A DNA stretch of 64,000 nt, taken from contig JAKSMY010000003.1 in the NCBI GenBank assembly GCA_024400275.1, positions 7,138 to 71,137 of the forward strand, in the 5' to 3' direction. Positions 55,054-64,000 of this stretch are shown here, one piece after another (position 1 is the first letter of the stretch; every line of letters begins with the position of its first letter). Under the pieces are notes generated by a model. It searched no databases. It was not told where the DNA came from and was given only the letters and a program-made list of their open reading frames with translations. Both the position numbers and the translations under genes were made by a program. The DNA is from Paludibacteraceae bacterium (lineage in GTDB: Bacteria; Bacteroidota; Bacteroidia; Bacteroidales; Paludibacteraceae).

Positions 55054-55741
55054 AGGGGAAATTATCGGTTTTGACAAACCCTACCGTTGGACTTCATTTG
55101 ATGTTGTCGGTAAAACGAGATGGCTCTTGTGCCATAAGTTAGGGCGAAAAAAGCTCAAGGTTGGTCATTCCGGAACATTAGACCCGCTGGCTACCGGTGT
55201 CGTGGTGGTGTGTACAGGCAAAAAAACCAAACAGATAGACCAACTGCAGCAGCATGACAAGGAATATATTGCCACTCTGCAATTAGGTGCCACAACGCCC
55301 AGTTACGACCTGGAAAAAGCGATAGACCAAACATACCCGACCTCTCACATCACGCGCACGCTGATTGACCAGGTAATACCTACGTTCCTGGGGGAACAAT
55401 GGCAGATACCGCCCGCTTTTTCAGCGGTAAAAGTAGAGGGGAAGAGAGCCTATGAATTGGCACGAAAGGGAGAGCAGATAGAACTGAAACCCAAACTGTT
55501 GACCATTGACGAGATTGAAGTGCTGCGTTTTGACGAACAGACTATGCAACTTCAGATACGTGTGGTGTGTTCCAAGGGAACTTATATTCGTGCTTTAGCC
55601 CGAGACATCGGGGAACGTCTAAAAAGTGGAGCCCATTTAATTGCACTCAGAAGGACACGGGTGGGAGACATTAAAGTGGAAGATTGTATAAGTTTTGAAC
55701 AATTCCAAACCTTATTGGACAAAGAAGAACAGATAATTTGA
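55040..55741 (+). CDS. truB: tRNA pseudouridine(55) synthase TruB
   Basis: A 233-residue enzyme making the T-loop pseudouridine. Catalytic Asp in VGHSGTLDPLATGVVVV; VEGKRAYELAR and CSKGTYIRALARDIG are diagnostic. The PUA end is short. Start chosen at MDFVEGEIIGFDKP, which overlaps the end of uppP. Confidence 0.95.
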   Translation: MDFVEGEIIGFDKPYRWTSFDVVGKTRWLLCHKLGRKKLKVGHSGTLDPLATGVVVVCTGKKTKQIDQLQQHDKEYIATLQLGATTPSYDLEKAIDQTYPTSHITRTLIDQVIPTFLGEQWQIPPAFSAVKVEGKRAYELARKGEQIELKPKLLTIDEIEVLRFDEQTMQLQIRVVCSKGTYIRALARDIGERLKSGAHLIALRRTRVGDIKVEDCISFEQFQTLLDKEEQII

Positions 55742-55777
55742 TTAGATTATAATATGAATCATTTTGACCAGTACAAC

Positions 55778-56881
55778 ATGAAACTCAGTCAGTTCAAATT
55801 CCGTTTGCCGGACGAACAGATTGCACAGTTTCCTAATCCTTATCGCGATGAAGCGCGAATGTTGGTTCTGCACCGTAAAAGCGGCGAAATAGAGCATAAA
55901 CAAGTCAAAGACACCATCTCCTATTTCGGAGAGGGTGATGTTTTTGTCTTTAATGATACCAAAGTTTTTCCTGCCCGGCTATATGCCAAAAAGGAGAAAA
56001 CGATGGCAAATATCGAAATCTTCCTATTGCGCGAACTGAACCATGATTTGCGTTTTTGGGATGTACTGGTAGATCCTGCCCGAAAGATTCGTATCGGCAA
56101 TAAACTTTTCTTGGACGAAGACACAACAATCGTTGCCGAGGTGATAGACAACACCACTTCCCGGGGACGTACTTTGCGTTTTTTGACGGACTATGACAAT
56201 TCGGAATTCAAACAGTATCTGTATAGTTTAGGCAACATGCCTTTGCCCAAATATATCCGCCGTCCGATGGACGAAGAGACCCGACAGGCGTTTGAGGAGG
56301 CTTTTCCCGATACAACGGAGAAAGAACTGGACGAGGAACGTTACCAAACTATTTTCGCCAACAAAATAGGGGCTGTGGCTGCTCCTGCCGCTTGTCTGCA
56401 TTTTTCCAAACATCTGATGAAACGGCTTGAGATTTCCGGAGTTGAACCGCAGTTTGTAACGTCTCATGTGGCATTAGGCAATTTCAAACCCATTGATGTG
56501 GAAGACTTGACTAAACATAAAATTGAGTCGGAACAAATATCTATTCCGCAATCGTTGGTAAAAGCCGTAGATAAAGCGCACGCCAACCAAGCGCGGGTTT
56601 GTGCCGTCGGAACGGAAGTGATGCGCGCTTTGGAGCATGTGGTCGGCACCAACGGGAAAATAAAAGCATACGAAGGTTGGACGAACAAATTTATTTTCCC
56701 TCCCTACGACTTTACTGTGGCTAATTCGTTCTTCGTTAATTTCTACTTTCCTGAATCTTCCCAGATGTTAATGGTGGCGGCTTTTGGCGGATTTGAAAAC
56801 ACCCTGCGTGCTTATCATGAGGCTTTGAAGGAAGGTTATATGTTCGGAGATTACGGAGACGCTATGCTGATTGTGGATTAA
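55778..56881 (+). CDS. queA: S-adenosylmethionine:tRNA ribosyltransferase-isomerase
   Basis: A 367-residue enzyme of queuosine biosynthesis that adds the epoxycyclopentanediol ring to preQ1-tRNA. The N-terminus MKLSQFKFRLPDEQIAQFP is typical, with VFVFNDTKVFPARL, AAPAACLHFSKHL and TSHVALGNFKPI following. An upstream ATG adds eight residues not found in most relatives. Confidence 0.92.
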   Translation: MKLSQFKFRLPDEQIAQFPNPYRDEARMLVLHRKSGEIEHKQVKDTISYFGEGDVFVFNDTKVFPARLYAKKEKTMANIEIFLLRELNHDLRFWDVLVDPARKIRIGNKLFLDEDTTIVAEVIDNTTSRGRTLRFLTDYDNSEFKQYLYSLGNMPLPKYIRRPMDEETRQAFEEAFPDTTEKELDEERYQTIFANKIGAVAAPAACLHFSKHLMKRLEISGVEPQFVTSHVALGNFKPIDVEDLTKHKIESEQISIPQSLVKAVDKAHANQARVCAVGTEVMRALEHVVGTNGKIKAYEGWTNKFIFPPYDFTVANSFFVNFYFPESSQMLMVAAFGGFENTLRAYHEALKEGYMFGDYGDAMLIVD

Positions 56882-56893
56882 CCGTTTTTTTCA

Positions 56894-57556
56894 TTGGTTG
56901 TCAATATAGAGGATAGTTGGAAAGAAGTACTGCAACCGGAATTTGATAAACCGTACTTCGAGATGCTCACATCTTTTGTTCGACGTGAGTACGCTACCAA
57001 GCAGTGTTTTCCTCCCGGACCGCTTATTTTCAACGCCTTTAACTCGTGCCCTTTTTCTATGGTGCGCGTAGTTATTATCGGTCAAGACCCCTATCATGAT
57101 GTCGGACAAGCACACGGGTTGTGTTTCTCTGTCAATGAGGGCATTGCTGTTCCGCCGTCGTTGGAAAATATCTATAAAGAGTTGAATCGGGATTTGGGCA
57201 AACCTATCCCTGCCGGTGGCAATCTGCAACATTGGGCAGACCAGGGGGTGCTGATGCTTAACGCCACCCTGACGGTAGAAGCGCATCACCCGGGAAGCCA
57301 CCAGAACAAAGGGTGGGAAGAATTGACTGACGCTGCCATTTACGCGCTTAATCAGCGGCGCGAACATATCGTTTATATGCTGTGGGGCAGTTATGCCCAA
57401 CGCAAAGGACAATATATCGACCGCCGGAAGAACTTGGTTTTAACGGCTCCTCACCCAAGCCCCTTGTCCGCTTATAGAGGTTTTATTGGCTGCGGACATT
57501 TCTCAATGGCGAATAATTACCTGGTTCAACAGGGTCAATCTCCAATTAACTGGTAA
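56894..57556 (+). CDS. ung: Uracil-DNA glycosylase
   Basis: A 220-residue family-1 UDG that removes uracil from DNA. Water-activating motif [14 protein letters not shown] with the catalytic Asp, and [17 protein letters not shown] with the catalytic His. No ATG precedes the conserved [11 protein letters not shown]; a TTG two codons earlier is the probable start. The gene overlaps nothing upstream and is 1 nt from polA. Confidence 0.93.
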   Translation: MVVNIEDSWKEVLQPEFDKPYFEMLTSFVRREYATKQCFPPGPLIFNAFNSCPFSMVRVVIIGQDPYHDVGQAHGLCFSVNEGIAVPPSLENIYKELNRDLGKPIPAGGNLQHWADQGVLMLNATLTVEAHHPGSHQNKGWEELTDAAIYALNQRREHIVYMLWGSYAQRKGQYIDRRKNLVLTAPHPSPLSAYRGFIGCGHFSMANNYLVQQGQSPINW

Positions 57557-57557
57557 C

Positions 57558-59852
57558 ATGAAAAGACTGCTGCTAATAGATGCCTACGCGATGATTTATC
57601 GCGCTTATTATGCCTTTATCCGCGTTCCCCGGATGAATTCAAAAGGAGAAAACACAAGTGCCGTATATGGTTTTGTGAATACTTTGGAAGACCTCTTGAA
57701 GAAAGTAAAACCCTCTCATGTGGGAGTTGCTTTTGACCCTCACGGTCCCACCTTCCGCCACGAAGCCTATCCGCAATATAAAGCCCAACGCGAAGAAACG
57801 CCGGAAGATATACGCCGTTCCGTCCCGATTATCAAGGATATTCTTTCCGCAATGAATATCCCTGCTCTGGAAGTGGCTGGGTTTGAGGCGGACGATGTGA
57901 TAGGTACCTTGGCTAAAAAAGCCGAACTTGCCGGCTACGAAGTGTATCTCGCTACTCCGGACAAGGACTACGGGCAGTTGGTAACACCCCATATCTTCCA
58001 ATACCGTCCTCGGCATACAGGCGGCTTTGAACAACTGGGACCGAAAGAAATATGTGCCAAATACGGGCTCCAGAACACAACACAAGTGATTGACTTATTG
58101 GCACTAATGGGAGATTCAAGTGATAATATACCCGGTTGTGCCGGCGTGGGGGAAAAAACGGCGGTGGCACTCCTGCAACAATTCGGAACGGTCGAACAAC
58201 TGTTGGAACGCACCGACGAACTGAAAGGTGCCTTAAAAACCAAAGTAGAGAGCCAGAAAGAAGAAATACGTTTCTCTAAGTTCTTAGCCACTATCCGCAC
58301 CGATGTACCCGTCGAACTGGAGGAGGAACAGTTAGTGACAAAAGAGAAAGACTGGTCTCGTTTGACCCCCCTGTATCAAGACTTGGAATTTAATTCATTC
58401 ATCAAAAAAGACACGAAACCTGCTGCACCCAAAGTTGGTAAAAAACCGAAAGCCGAAGAAGCAACGTTGGACCTGTTTGCCACGCTGGAGGAAAGCCCCG
58501 ACGAGACCGAAGTGGCAAGTTTTGATACCGTCGAGAACCGGTTATGCGCCTATCTGCTTAATCCCGAAGTATCCTTCAATCCTCATGTCGAACCCGATTG
58601 GCAGGCGTTAAAAAACGATACCGCCCTGTGGACTTTGTATAACGAAGTCGAACTGCCCTTAGTGCAGGTCCTCCGTGAAATGGAGCAGACCGGAGTGCGC
58701 TTTGACACCGCTATTCTCAAGCAGGCAGAACAGGAATTAGGCAAAGAATTAACCGTCTTGGAGGAGAGCATATACGACTTGGCAGATGAGATTTTTAATA
58801 TCAACTCCCCCTCGCAAGTGGGTGACATTTTATTTGATAAACTACACCTGAACAAGAATGCCAAGAGAGGCTCCAACGGCAAATACTCCACCTCGGAGGA
58901 AGTGCTGTTGGGCATCAAGGACAAACACCCCATCGTGGGCAAGATTTTGGACCAGCGCGAGTTGAAAAAACTTATTTCCACCTATATAACTACCCTCCCC
59001 TCTTACATCAATCCCGAAACAGGCAAGATTCACACCACGTATAACCAAACCGTTACGGCTACGGGGCGGCTGTCTTCGTCCAATCCCAATATGCAGAACC
59101 TGCCTGTCCGTTCGGAGCGCGGTCAGTTGATACGCCGTGCCGTGATTGCAGACCCCGGCTGTGTCCTTCTGAGTGCCGACTACTCGCAAATCGAATTGCG
59201 CCTGATGGCGCACATGTCGCAGGACCCGCACCTGATAGACGCTTTCCTGCAAGGACAGGATATTCACGCCGCCACCGCTGCCAAGATATACCGTAAAGAC
59301 ATTGCGGATGTCACCAAAGAGGAACGACGGCGAGCCAAAACCGCCAATTTCGGTATCATATACGGCATATCGGCTTTCGGGCTGGCACAACAGTTGGATT
59401 GTCCACGCAATGATGCCAAACAACTGATAGAAGGCTATTTTGAAGCTTTCCCGAAAGTAATCGATTTTATCGAATCGCAAAAGATTATCGCACGGGAAAA
59501 AGGATATGTCGAGACGCTGTTCGGACGGAAACGTTACCTGCCTGATATTCTGAGCCATAACTCGGTGGTTCGCAGTTTTGCGGAACGTAATGCGGTCAAT
59601 GCCCCTATTCAAGGTACGGCAGCCGACATAATCAAAATGGCTATGGTCAATATATCCAAACGGTTGAAAAACGAACATTTTGGCGCAAAGATGATTATGC
59701 AAGTACACGATGAGTTGAATTTCAATGTACCTGAAAATGAAATAGATAACGTTCGTGCGCTCGTAATCGGTGAAATGCAGAATGTCGTACATCTGTCCGT
59801 ACCTTTGATAGCCGAAAGCGGCGTAGGTAAAAACTGGCTGGAAGCGCATTAG
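57558..59852 (+). CDS. polA: DNA polymerase I lacking most of the 3'-5' exonuclease domain
   Basis: A 764-residue Pol I, about 150-180 residues shorter than usual for Bacteroidota. The 5' nuclease is intact (LLLIDAYAMIYRAYY, EADDVIGTLAK, TPDKDYGQLV, GDSSDNIPGCAGVGEKTA). The polymerase is intact: motif A SADYSQIELRLMAH, O helix RRRAKTANFGIIYGIS, motif C MQVHDELNF. Between them only a Lys/Ala/Pro-rich linker and a remnant (FDTVENRLCAYLLNPE) remain; the Asp-x-Glu and other exonuclease metal motifs are missing. Start set at MKRLLLIDAYA. Confidence 0.93.
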   Translation: MKRLLLIDAYAMIYRAYYAFIRVPRMNSKGENTSAVYGFVNTLEDLLKKVKPSHVGVAFDPHGPTFRHEAYPQYKAQREETPEDIRRSVPIIKDILSAMNIPALEVAGFEADDVIGTLAKKAELAGYEVYLATPDKDYGQLVTPHIFQYRPRHTGGFEQLGPKEICAKYGLQNTTQVIDLLALMGDSSDNIPGCAGVGEKTAVALLQQFGTVEQLLERTDELKGALKTKVESQKEEIRFSKFLATIRTDVPVELEEEQLVTKEKDWSRLTPLYQDLEFNSFIKKDTKPAAPKVGKKPKAEEATLDLFATLEESPDETEVASFDTVENRLCAYLLNPEVSFNPHVEPDWQALKNDTALWTLYNEVELPLVQVLREMEQTGVRFDTAILKQAEQELGKELTVLEESIYDLADEIFNINSPSQVGDILFDKLHLNKNAKRGSNGKYSTSEEVLLGIKDKHPIVGKILDQRELKKLISTYITTLPSYINPETGKIHTTYNQTVTATGRLSSSNPNMQNLPVRSERGQLIRRAVIADPGCVLLSADYSQIELRLMAHMSQDPHLIDAFLQGQDIHAATAAKIYRKDIADVTKEERRRAKTANFGIIYGISAFGLAQQLDCPRNDAKQLIEGYFEAFPKVIDFIESQKIIAREKGYVETLFGRKRYLPDILSHNSVVRSFAERNAVNAPIQGTAADIIKMAMVNISKRLKNEHFGAKMIMQVHDELNFNVPENEIDNVRALVIGEMQNVVHLSVPLIAESGVGKNWLEAH

Positions 59853-59855
59853 GCA

Positions 59856-59895
59856 GTTGATAGTTGATAATTGATAGTTGATAATTGATAGTTGA
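59856..59895. repeat. TTGATAGTTGATAA tandem repeat before hflX
   Basis: About three units of TTGATAGTTGATAA fill the polA-hflX spacer and reach the hflX ATG. Confidence 0.7.
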
Positions 59896-61122
59896 ATGGA
59901 AAAAGCGATATTGATAGGACTGATTACTCCGGAGCAGCCGGAAGAAAGAACAAACGAGTACTTGGACGAATTGGCTTTTTTGGCTGATACACGTGATATT
60001 TCACCCGTCAAACGGTTTGTGCAACGGCTCAACACTCCTGACACCAACAGTTATGTCGGGTCCGGCAAGTTGCAAGAGATACGCAACTTCATTATCCATC
60101 ACCAGAACGACGAGGACGGACCGATAGATCTTGTTATCTTTGACGACGAGTTATCCCCCCGACAACTGCGTAATATAGAACGCGAACTCAATTGGCGTGA
60201 CACCCCAAAAGACCGTTGCGAAATACGCGTCATGGACCGCACAATATTGATTCTAGAGATTTTTCTCCAACGCGCACAAACCAGTTATGCCAAGACACAA
60301 GTGGAAATGGCACACTTGCAGTATATCCTGCCGCGATTGACACGAATGTGGACTCACTTGGACCGGCAACGCGGTGGCGGAGGCACCAACCGCGGTACGG
60401 GAGAGACACAGATAGAAGCCGATAAACGTATTATCGGTCAGCGCATTGCACTACTTCGAGAGGACCTGAAACGTATCGACCGGCAAATGGCAACCCAACG
60501 GCAGAACAGAGGCAAAATGGTACGTGTCGCCCTGGTGGGATACACCAATGTCGGCAAATCAACCATGATGAACCTGCTGAGCAAATCAGATGTTTTTGCC
60601 GAAAACAAACTCTTCGCCACATTAGATACAACTGTCCGCAAAGTCACTATCGACAACCTACCCTTTTTGCTGAGCGACACGGTAGGTTTCATTCGTAAAT
60701 TGCCCCATCATTTGGTGGAGAGTTTCAAATCGACTTTAGACGAAGTTCGGGAAGCCGACCTGCTGATTCATGTGGTGGACATCAGTCACCCTAACTTTGA
60801 AGAGCAGTACAATGTGGTTAATCAGACGATAGCCGACATCTGTAACGAAGACAAGCCTACCATTGTCGTTTTCAACAAGATAGATGCTTTTACCTACACG
60901 CCGAAAGACGAGGACGACCTGACTCCGCCGACCCGTGAAAATATGTCTTTGGAAAAGTTACAACATACTTGGATGGCCAAACTCCGAAATGACTGCATTT
61001 TTATTTCTGCCGTGCAAAAGGAAAACATTGATTCGCTTCGTGCCCTTATGTACGACCGTATCAAAGCCATTCATATTCAACGTTACCCCTACAACGACTT
61101 TTTGTTCCAAAAATACGACTAA
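59896..61122 (+). CDS. hflX: Ribosome-splitting GTPase HflX
   Basis: A 408-residue GTPase that rescues stalled ribosomes. The N-terminal HflX domain has NTPDTNSYVGSGKLQEI and ENQLSPRQLRN-like segments (DDELSPRQLRNIE); RGGGGTNRGTGETQIEADKR is the family signature. G1 VGYTNVGKSTMMNLL, switch DTTVRK, G3 DTVGFIRKLPHHLVE, G4 FNKIDA. Last gene of the plus-strand run. Confidence 0.95.
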   Translation: MEKAILIGLITPEQPEERTNEYLDELAFLADTRDISPVKRFVQRLNTPDTNSYVGSGKLQEIRNFIIHHQNDEDGPIDLVIFDDELSPRQLRNIERELNWRDTPKDRCEIRVMDRTILILEIFLQRAQTSYAKTQVEMAHLQYILPRLTRMWTHLDRQRGGGGTNRGTGETQIEADKRIIGQRIALLREDLKRIDRQMATQRQNRGKMVRVALVGYTNVGKSTMMNLLSKSDVFAENKLFATLDTTVRKVTIDNLPFLLSDTVGFIRKLPHHLVESFKSTLDEVREADLLIHVVDISHPNFEEQYNVVNQTIADICNEDKPTIVVFNKIDAFTYTPKDEDDLTPPTRENMSLEKLQHTWMAKLRNDCIFISAVQKENIDSLRALMYDRIKAIHIQRYPYNDFLFQKYD

Positions 61123-61160
61123 CGTCTTACGGCAGACGGAATTGCCGATTGTTCCATAAT

Positions 61161-62768
61161 TTATTTTCCGTTCTGCATGTATTTGCGCGTATAGACAATG
61201 AATTCCGCCAAGAATGCGACGGTAACCAAACCGGCTATGCCGTACGCCAACGGACGCGATTCGGGCGGGAAATGCAGTCCCTCCGGTGCTATCAGTATAT
61301 ACGAAGCACTGACCATCGTCATGAACAATGCCGGAATCATGGCTATCAGATAACCGTACTGACGCAGGTTGGGACGGTCCTCATGATGGAAAAGGCGGTA
61401 GATAAGCAGATGATATTTCTTCGTGCAACTCTGCTTGAACAGGAACACCGCCCCTGCCCACAACGTGAAGACAGCCAAAGTCTGATTCGTCCACGCAAAG
61501 TAACGCCATACAACGTTAAAATCAACGAAGAGCATACTGAATACGCATATAAACAGCGGTATAGCTATCCAAAGACGATGCCGGATAGGTTTCTGATTTA
61601 AATTCAGGAAATCCGCCACAATGAGTCGCGCCGAACGCAGTGCCGTGTCTCCCGATGTGATAGGCGCGGCAATAACACCTATTATCGCCAATAAACCACC
61701 TATCGTTCCCAACCACGAGCGACTGATGATGTCCACCACCAGGGCGGCTATATTCTCCCCCTTATGTTCTGCTGCAAAAGCTTGCAAACCGTCTATGCCA
61801 TATAAGCCCTTCTCGGGGTCGGCAAAGAACGTGCCGGCTGCTGCTGCCCAAATAAGTGCCAAGATACCTTCTGCCACCATAGCACCATAGAAAATAATAC
61901 GTCCCTGACGTTCGTTGGTCACGCAACGTGCCATGATAGGCGACTGTGTACCGTGGAAGCCCGAGATGGCACCACAGGCTATGCTGACAAACATCATCGG
62001 GAAGAGGGGCAAACCGTTCGTTTGGCGGTTATAGAGCCCGTCGGTCAGTTCGGGCATTTCGCTACTATGCCAACCTAACATAATAACCATGATTCCCAAC
62101 CCCATAAAGAGTAACACACCGCCGAAAATGGGGTAGAAACGGCCGATTAGTTTATCTACCGGCAACACGGTGGCACACACATAATAGGCAAAGATAATGC
62201 ACACCCACACAATAGGTAAGGTCAAATCAGCACGGGGGAATGTGCCTAACTGATACCCGTCTTCTGCAATAGTCAGTCCAGCAAAAGGCTGCCACGTGGC
62301 GAAAGGACATAATCCCTGAAGCAAAGTGGCAGGACCCGAGAGAAAGGTAGTGGTCAGCAGTATGAGTAGCACCAACGAGAGAATACGCATAAACACCTTG
62401 ATACCGTGTCCTAACTCGTCGCCCACTATATCCGGCAACGAGGCACCGCCTTTGCGAATAGACAGCATACCTGACAAGTAGTCGTGAACGCCACCGGCAA
62501 AGATAGTTCCAAACACTATCCAGAGGAACGCTGCCGGACCAAAGAAGATACCCATAATAGCACCGAAGATGGGACCTAATCCTGCTATGTTCAGAAATTG
62601 CACCAAGAAGATACGCCACGGACTCATCGGTACATAATCCACGCCGTCCGTCTTGGTCAACGCGGGCGTTTTGGCATTAGGCTGTACACCAAACACTTTT
62701 TCTACAAAAGCTCCATACAGGAGGTAACCGATTATCAGGGCTACGAGGGCAATTAGAAATGTAATCAT
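61161..62768 (-). CDS. cstA: Carbon starvation protein A family transporter
   Basis: A 535-residue polytopic inner-membrane protein. Family segments: DYVPMSPWRIFLVQFLNIAG, GPIFGAIMGIFFGPAAFLWIV, GAISGFHGTQSPIMARC and ITSGDTALRSARLI. CstA relatives transport peptides or pyruvate; the substrate here is not known. Convergent with hflX; its own promoter lies upstream. Confidence 0.92.
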   Translation of the reverse strand: MITFLIALVALIIGYLLYGAFVEKVFGVQPNAKTPALTKTDGVDYVPMSPWRIFLVQFLNIAGLGPIFGAIMGIFFGPAAFLWIVFGTIFAGGVHDYLSGMLSIRKGGASLPDIVGDELGHGIKVFMRILSLVLLILLTTTFLSGPATLLQGLCPFATWQPFAGLTIAEDGYQLGTFPRADLTLPIVWVCIIFAYYVCATVLPVDKLIGRFYPIFGGVLLFMGLGIMVIMLGWHSSEMPELTDGLYNRQTNGLPLFPMMFVSIACGAISGFHGTQSPIMARCVTNERQGRIIFYGAMVAEGILALIWAAAAGTFFADPEKGLYGIDGLQAFAAEHKGENIAALVVDIISRSWLGTIGGLLAIIGVIAAPITSGDTALRSARLIVADFLNLNQKPIRHRLWIAIPLFICVFSMLFVDFNVVWRYFAWTNQTLAVFTLWAGAVFLFKQSCTKKYHLLIYRLFHHEDRPNLRQYGYLIAMIPALFMTMVSASYILIAPEGLHFPPESRPLAYGIAGLVTVAFLAEFIVYTRKYMQNGK

Positions 62769-62791
62769 AATTTTTGTTTATAAACGGACTG

Positions 62792-62823
62792 CAAAGATAC
62801 AAAGAATTTTTGGAATATGCAAA
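62792..62823 (-). promoter_or_regulatory. Promoter of cstA
   Basis: On the minus strand TTTG, 20 nt, TATCTTTG. Confidence 0.75.
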
Positions 62824-62868
62824 TTTTAGTTTGTGCTTGGTTATCAATCTTGCAAAAATATGAATTTA

Positions 62869-62900
62869 TTTGCAGATATGAAAATTTTTTAGTACCTTTG
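62869..62900 (+). promoter_or_regulatory. Plus-strand promoter, distal
   Basis: TTTG, 20 nt, TACCTTTG. No intact gene follows; it probably served the gene whose remnant begins at 63059. Confidence 0.65.
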
Positions 62901-62975
62901 TGGGCAAAAAACAGGAAATAATACAAGTGTTTTTATAGCAAATCGACCAATTTTTAGAAAAAACGCAAGTAATAT

Positions 62976-63006
62976 TTTGATATTTCAATTGTTTTCACTA
63001 TCTTTG
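62976..63006 (+). promoter_or_regulatory. Plus-strand promoter, proximal
   Basis: TTTG, 19 nt, TATCTTTG, 52 nt before the truncated ATPase start. With the distal site it forms a tandem pair. Confidence 0.65.
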
Positions 63007-63058
63007 CACTTTCAAAAAATGCGTATGTATTCAAAATTTGTAAATACATAGTTCTGCT

Positions 63059-63310
63059 ATGGAGGTTTTAAGAGATAGATATGTAAGCCAATTATTAGAA
63101 AGACGGCACAATGGTTTGGTAAAAATCATTACCGGAGTTAGACGGTGTGGTAAATCTTATCTGTTGTTCAATTTATTCAAAAATAAGTTATTGGCCGAAG
63201 GAGTTCCTGCTAATCACATTATTAGCATTGCCCTTGATGATTTTGCAAATGAGTCCTATTTAGATCCACATAGGTTATATGATTATGTCAACAAATGGCA
63301 CATGGACTAA
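63059..63310 (+). pseudogene. Truncated AAA_14-type ATPase (N-terminal 83 residues)
   Basis: Begins like a complete AAA_14/DUF4143 protein: MEVLRDRYVSQLLERRHNGL, Walker A GVRRCGKSYLL, then IISIALDDFANESYLDP. It stops at residue 83, whereas relatives run to about 400 residues, so more than three quarters is missing. The promoter region is intact. The break is followed in the same frame by foreign coding sequence. Confidence 0.8.
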
Positions 63311-63469
63311 TATACCACCGCTAAACGTTATCTCCGCCAACTAACCGCCTTCGGTTATTTGGAGCAAAAAGGTGCTAACCGCAATCGCTCATATAAAAAG
63401 AAATAAACGGCATCGTATCGCCTTTATCAAATCAACCCATTAGGACACGCCATCAATAGAAAATAGGGA
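63311..63469 (+). pseudogene. In-frame coding remnant with stops (winged-helix-like)
   Basis: Directly after the ATPase fragment stop, the same frame reads YTTAKRYLRQLTAFGYLE then QKGANRNRSYKKK, a stop, then TASYRLYQINPLGHAINRK and another stop. The first part looks like the C-terminal winged helix of a Fic-type or regulatory protein. It is not a continuation of the ATPase family. The identity is uncertain. Confidence 0.45.
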
Positions 63470-63581
63470 TAACATGGGGACAAACGTCCTCTTCCACCCC
63501 CTAAAAAAGCGGTACTTTTGCATTGTTATTCAACAACGAATAGCAATGCATTTTTGTATCACTTAAATGTTTTCTATTATG

Positions 63582-63916
63582 GCAAAGAAAAAGAATTTTG
63601 CACAACTGCAACAGGCACTGTTTACGAGAAGACGAGTGAGGAGCAACTGCTGCCTGTTTATTACGAGCCTGCCACCAAAGATACCCCCAATGCCGTCTTC
63701 CGCACCGCTGCCGAAATCAGTGCCCGATTGTCCTTTTTGGGCAATATACGGCAACCGATGGAATTGAGACAATTAGGAAAACTCATGTCAGCAAAAGGAT
63801 TTGTTCAAGTGCGTGTAGGACATAGTGGAAAAAGAGGGCATATAGTATCCGAACTCACTAATAATAAGGAGAATATGTGTGAAATAAAGTCTGAATTAGT
63901 CACAACTACATGCTGA
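63582..63916 (+). pseudogene. Frameshifted remnant of a VapE/DUF3874-like primase C-terminus
   Basis: One frame starts MAKKKNFAQLQQALF; a second frame continues TSEEQLLPVYYEPATKD, then TAAEISARLSFLGNIRQPM and LRQLGKLMSAKGFVQVRVG, which resembles the C-terminal region of phage/island primase-helicase (VapE, DUF3874) proteins. A frameshift near 63625 separates them, and the helicase part is absent. Three TGCTGACA repeats follow at about 63913-63938. Confidence 0.5.
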
Positions 63917-64000
63917 CATGCTGACATTGCTGACATATAAATCTATGTCTTTTCCTAAATTTAGTTGACAGTTTTTATCCTTAATTTCCTAAAAATATTG

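Noticed and set aside
58842..60047. 401-codon minus-strand frame
   Set aside because: Antisense to polA and the hflX start, and includes the TTGATAGTTGATAA repeat translated as a low-complexity run.
63518..63581. Extended N-terminus of the VapE-like remnant
   Set aside because: The upstream part reads through promoter-like and non-conserved sequence and is not in frame with the MAKKKNFAQ start.

Overview
The window looks like a chromosome segment of an anaerobic Bacteroidales bacterium, probably an uncultivated gut or rumen lineage (lineage is inference). Evidence seen: the Bacteroidota promoter form TTTG-N19/20-TAnnTTTG in front of most transcription units, a complete type IX secretion core (porP-K-L-M-N), DUF3098 and DUF2795 proteins, an extra EF-G paralog, and pectin-degrading enzymes.

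Layout. 1-2.8 kb: 3' part of a pectinesterase gene and a two-gene NifU-like/GGGtGRT operon. 3.1-18.7 kb: a minus-strand unit with a roughly 4,950-residue repeat-rich secreted protein and, just behind it, a small protein with a signal peptide and a PID-CTERM-like tail; its 5' end carries an 11-G run, a block of intergenic-type repeats inside the reading frame, a leader terminator and a minisatellite. 19-21 kb: AAA_14 ATPase, tRNA-Arg(ACG) and odd tri-loop hairpin repeats. 21-37 kb: mostly housekeeping genes (EF-G paralog, subtilase, recA, SpmAB-like protein, rlmL, ssb, nuclease, FAD enzyme, tcdA, GH28 polygalacturonase, clpX, clpP, tig). 37-43.6 kb: an accessory/defence island with a STAND-like ATPase, a HigBA-type toxin-antitoxin flanked by 16-bp direct repeats, an EcoRI-type methylase paired with a DUF262-HNH nuclease behind a strongly structured ~230-nt region, and a RhuM protein. 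43.6-62.8 kb: typA, a methyltransferase, cobalamin adenosyltransferase, DUF2795, the T9SS operon, then ftsX-DUF3098-uppP-truB-queA-ung-polA-hflX and convergent cstA. 62.8-64 kb: decaying gene remnants.

How the genes work together. The T9SS operon makes the trans-envelope motor and export core; the giant protein and the subtilase share a similar short C-terminal tail and are the local candidate cargo. The pectinesterase and GH28 enzyme would act successively on pectin. tig-clpP-clpX form a proteostasis operon.

Most unusual points: the poly-G/repeat/attenuator architecture at the 5' end of the giant gene, repeats whose sequences differ but whose hairpins are preserved, the structured element before the methylase-nuclease pair, a Pol I lacking most of its 3'-5' exonuclease domain, and an EF-G paralog without the catalytic switch II histidine.
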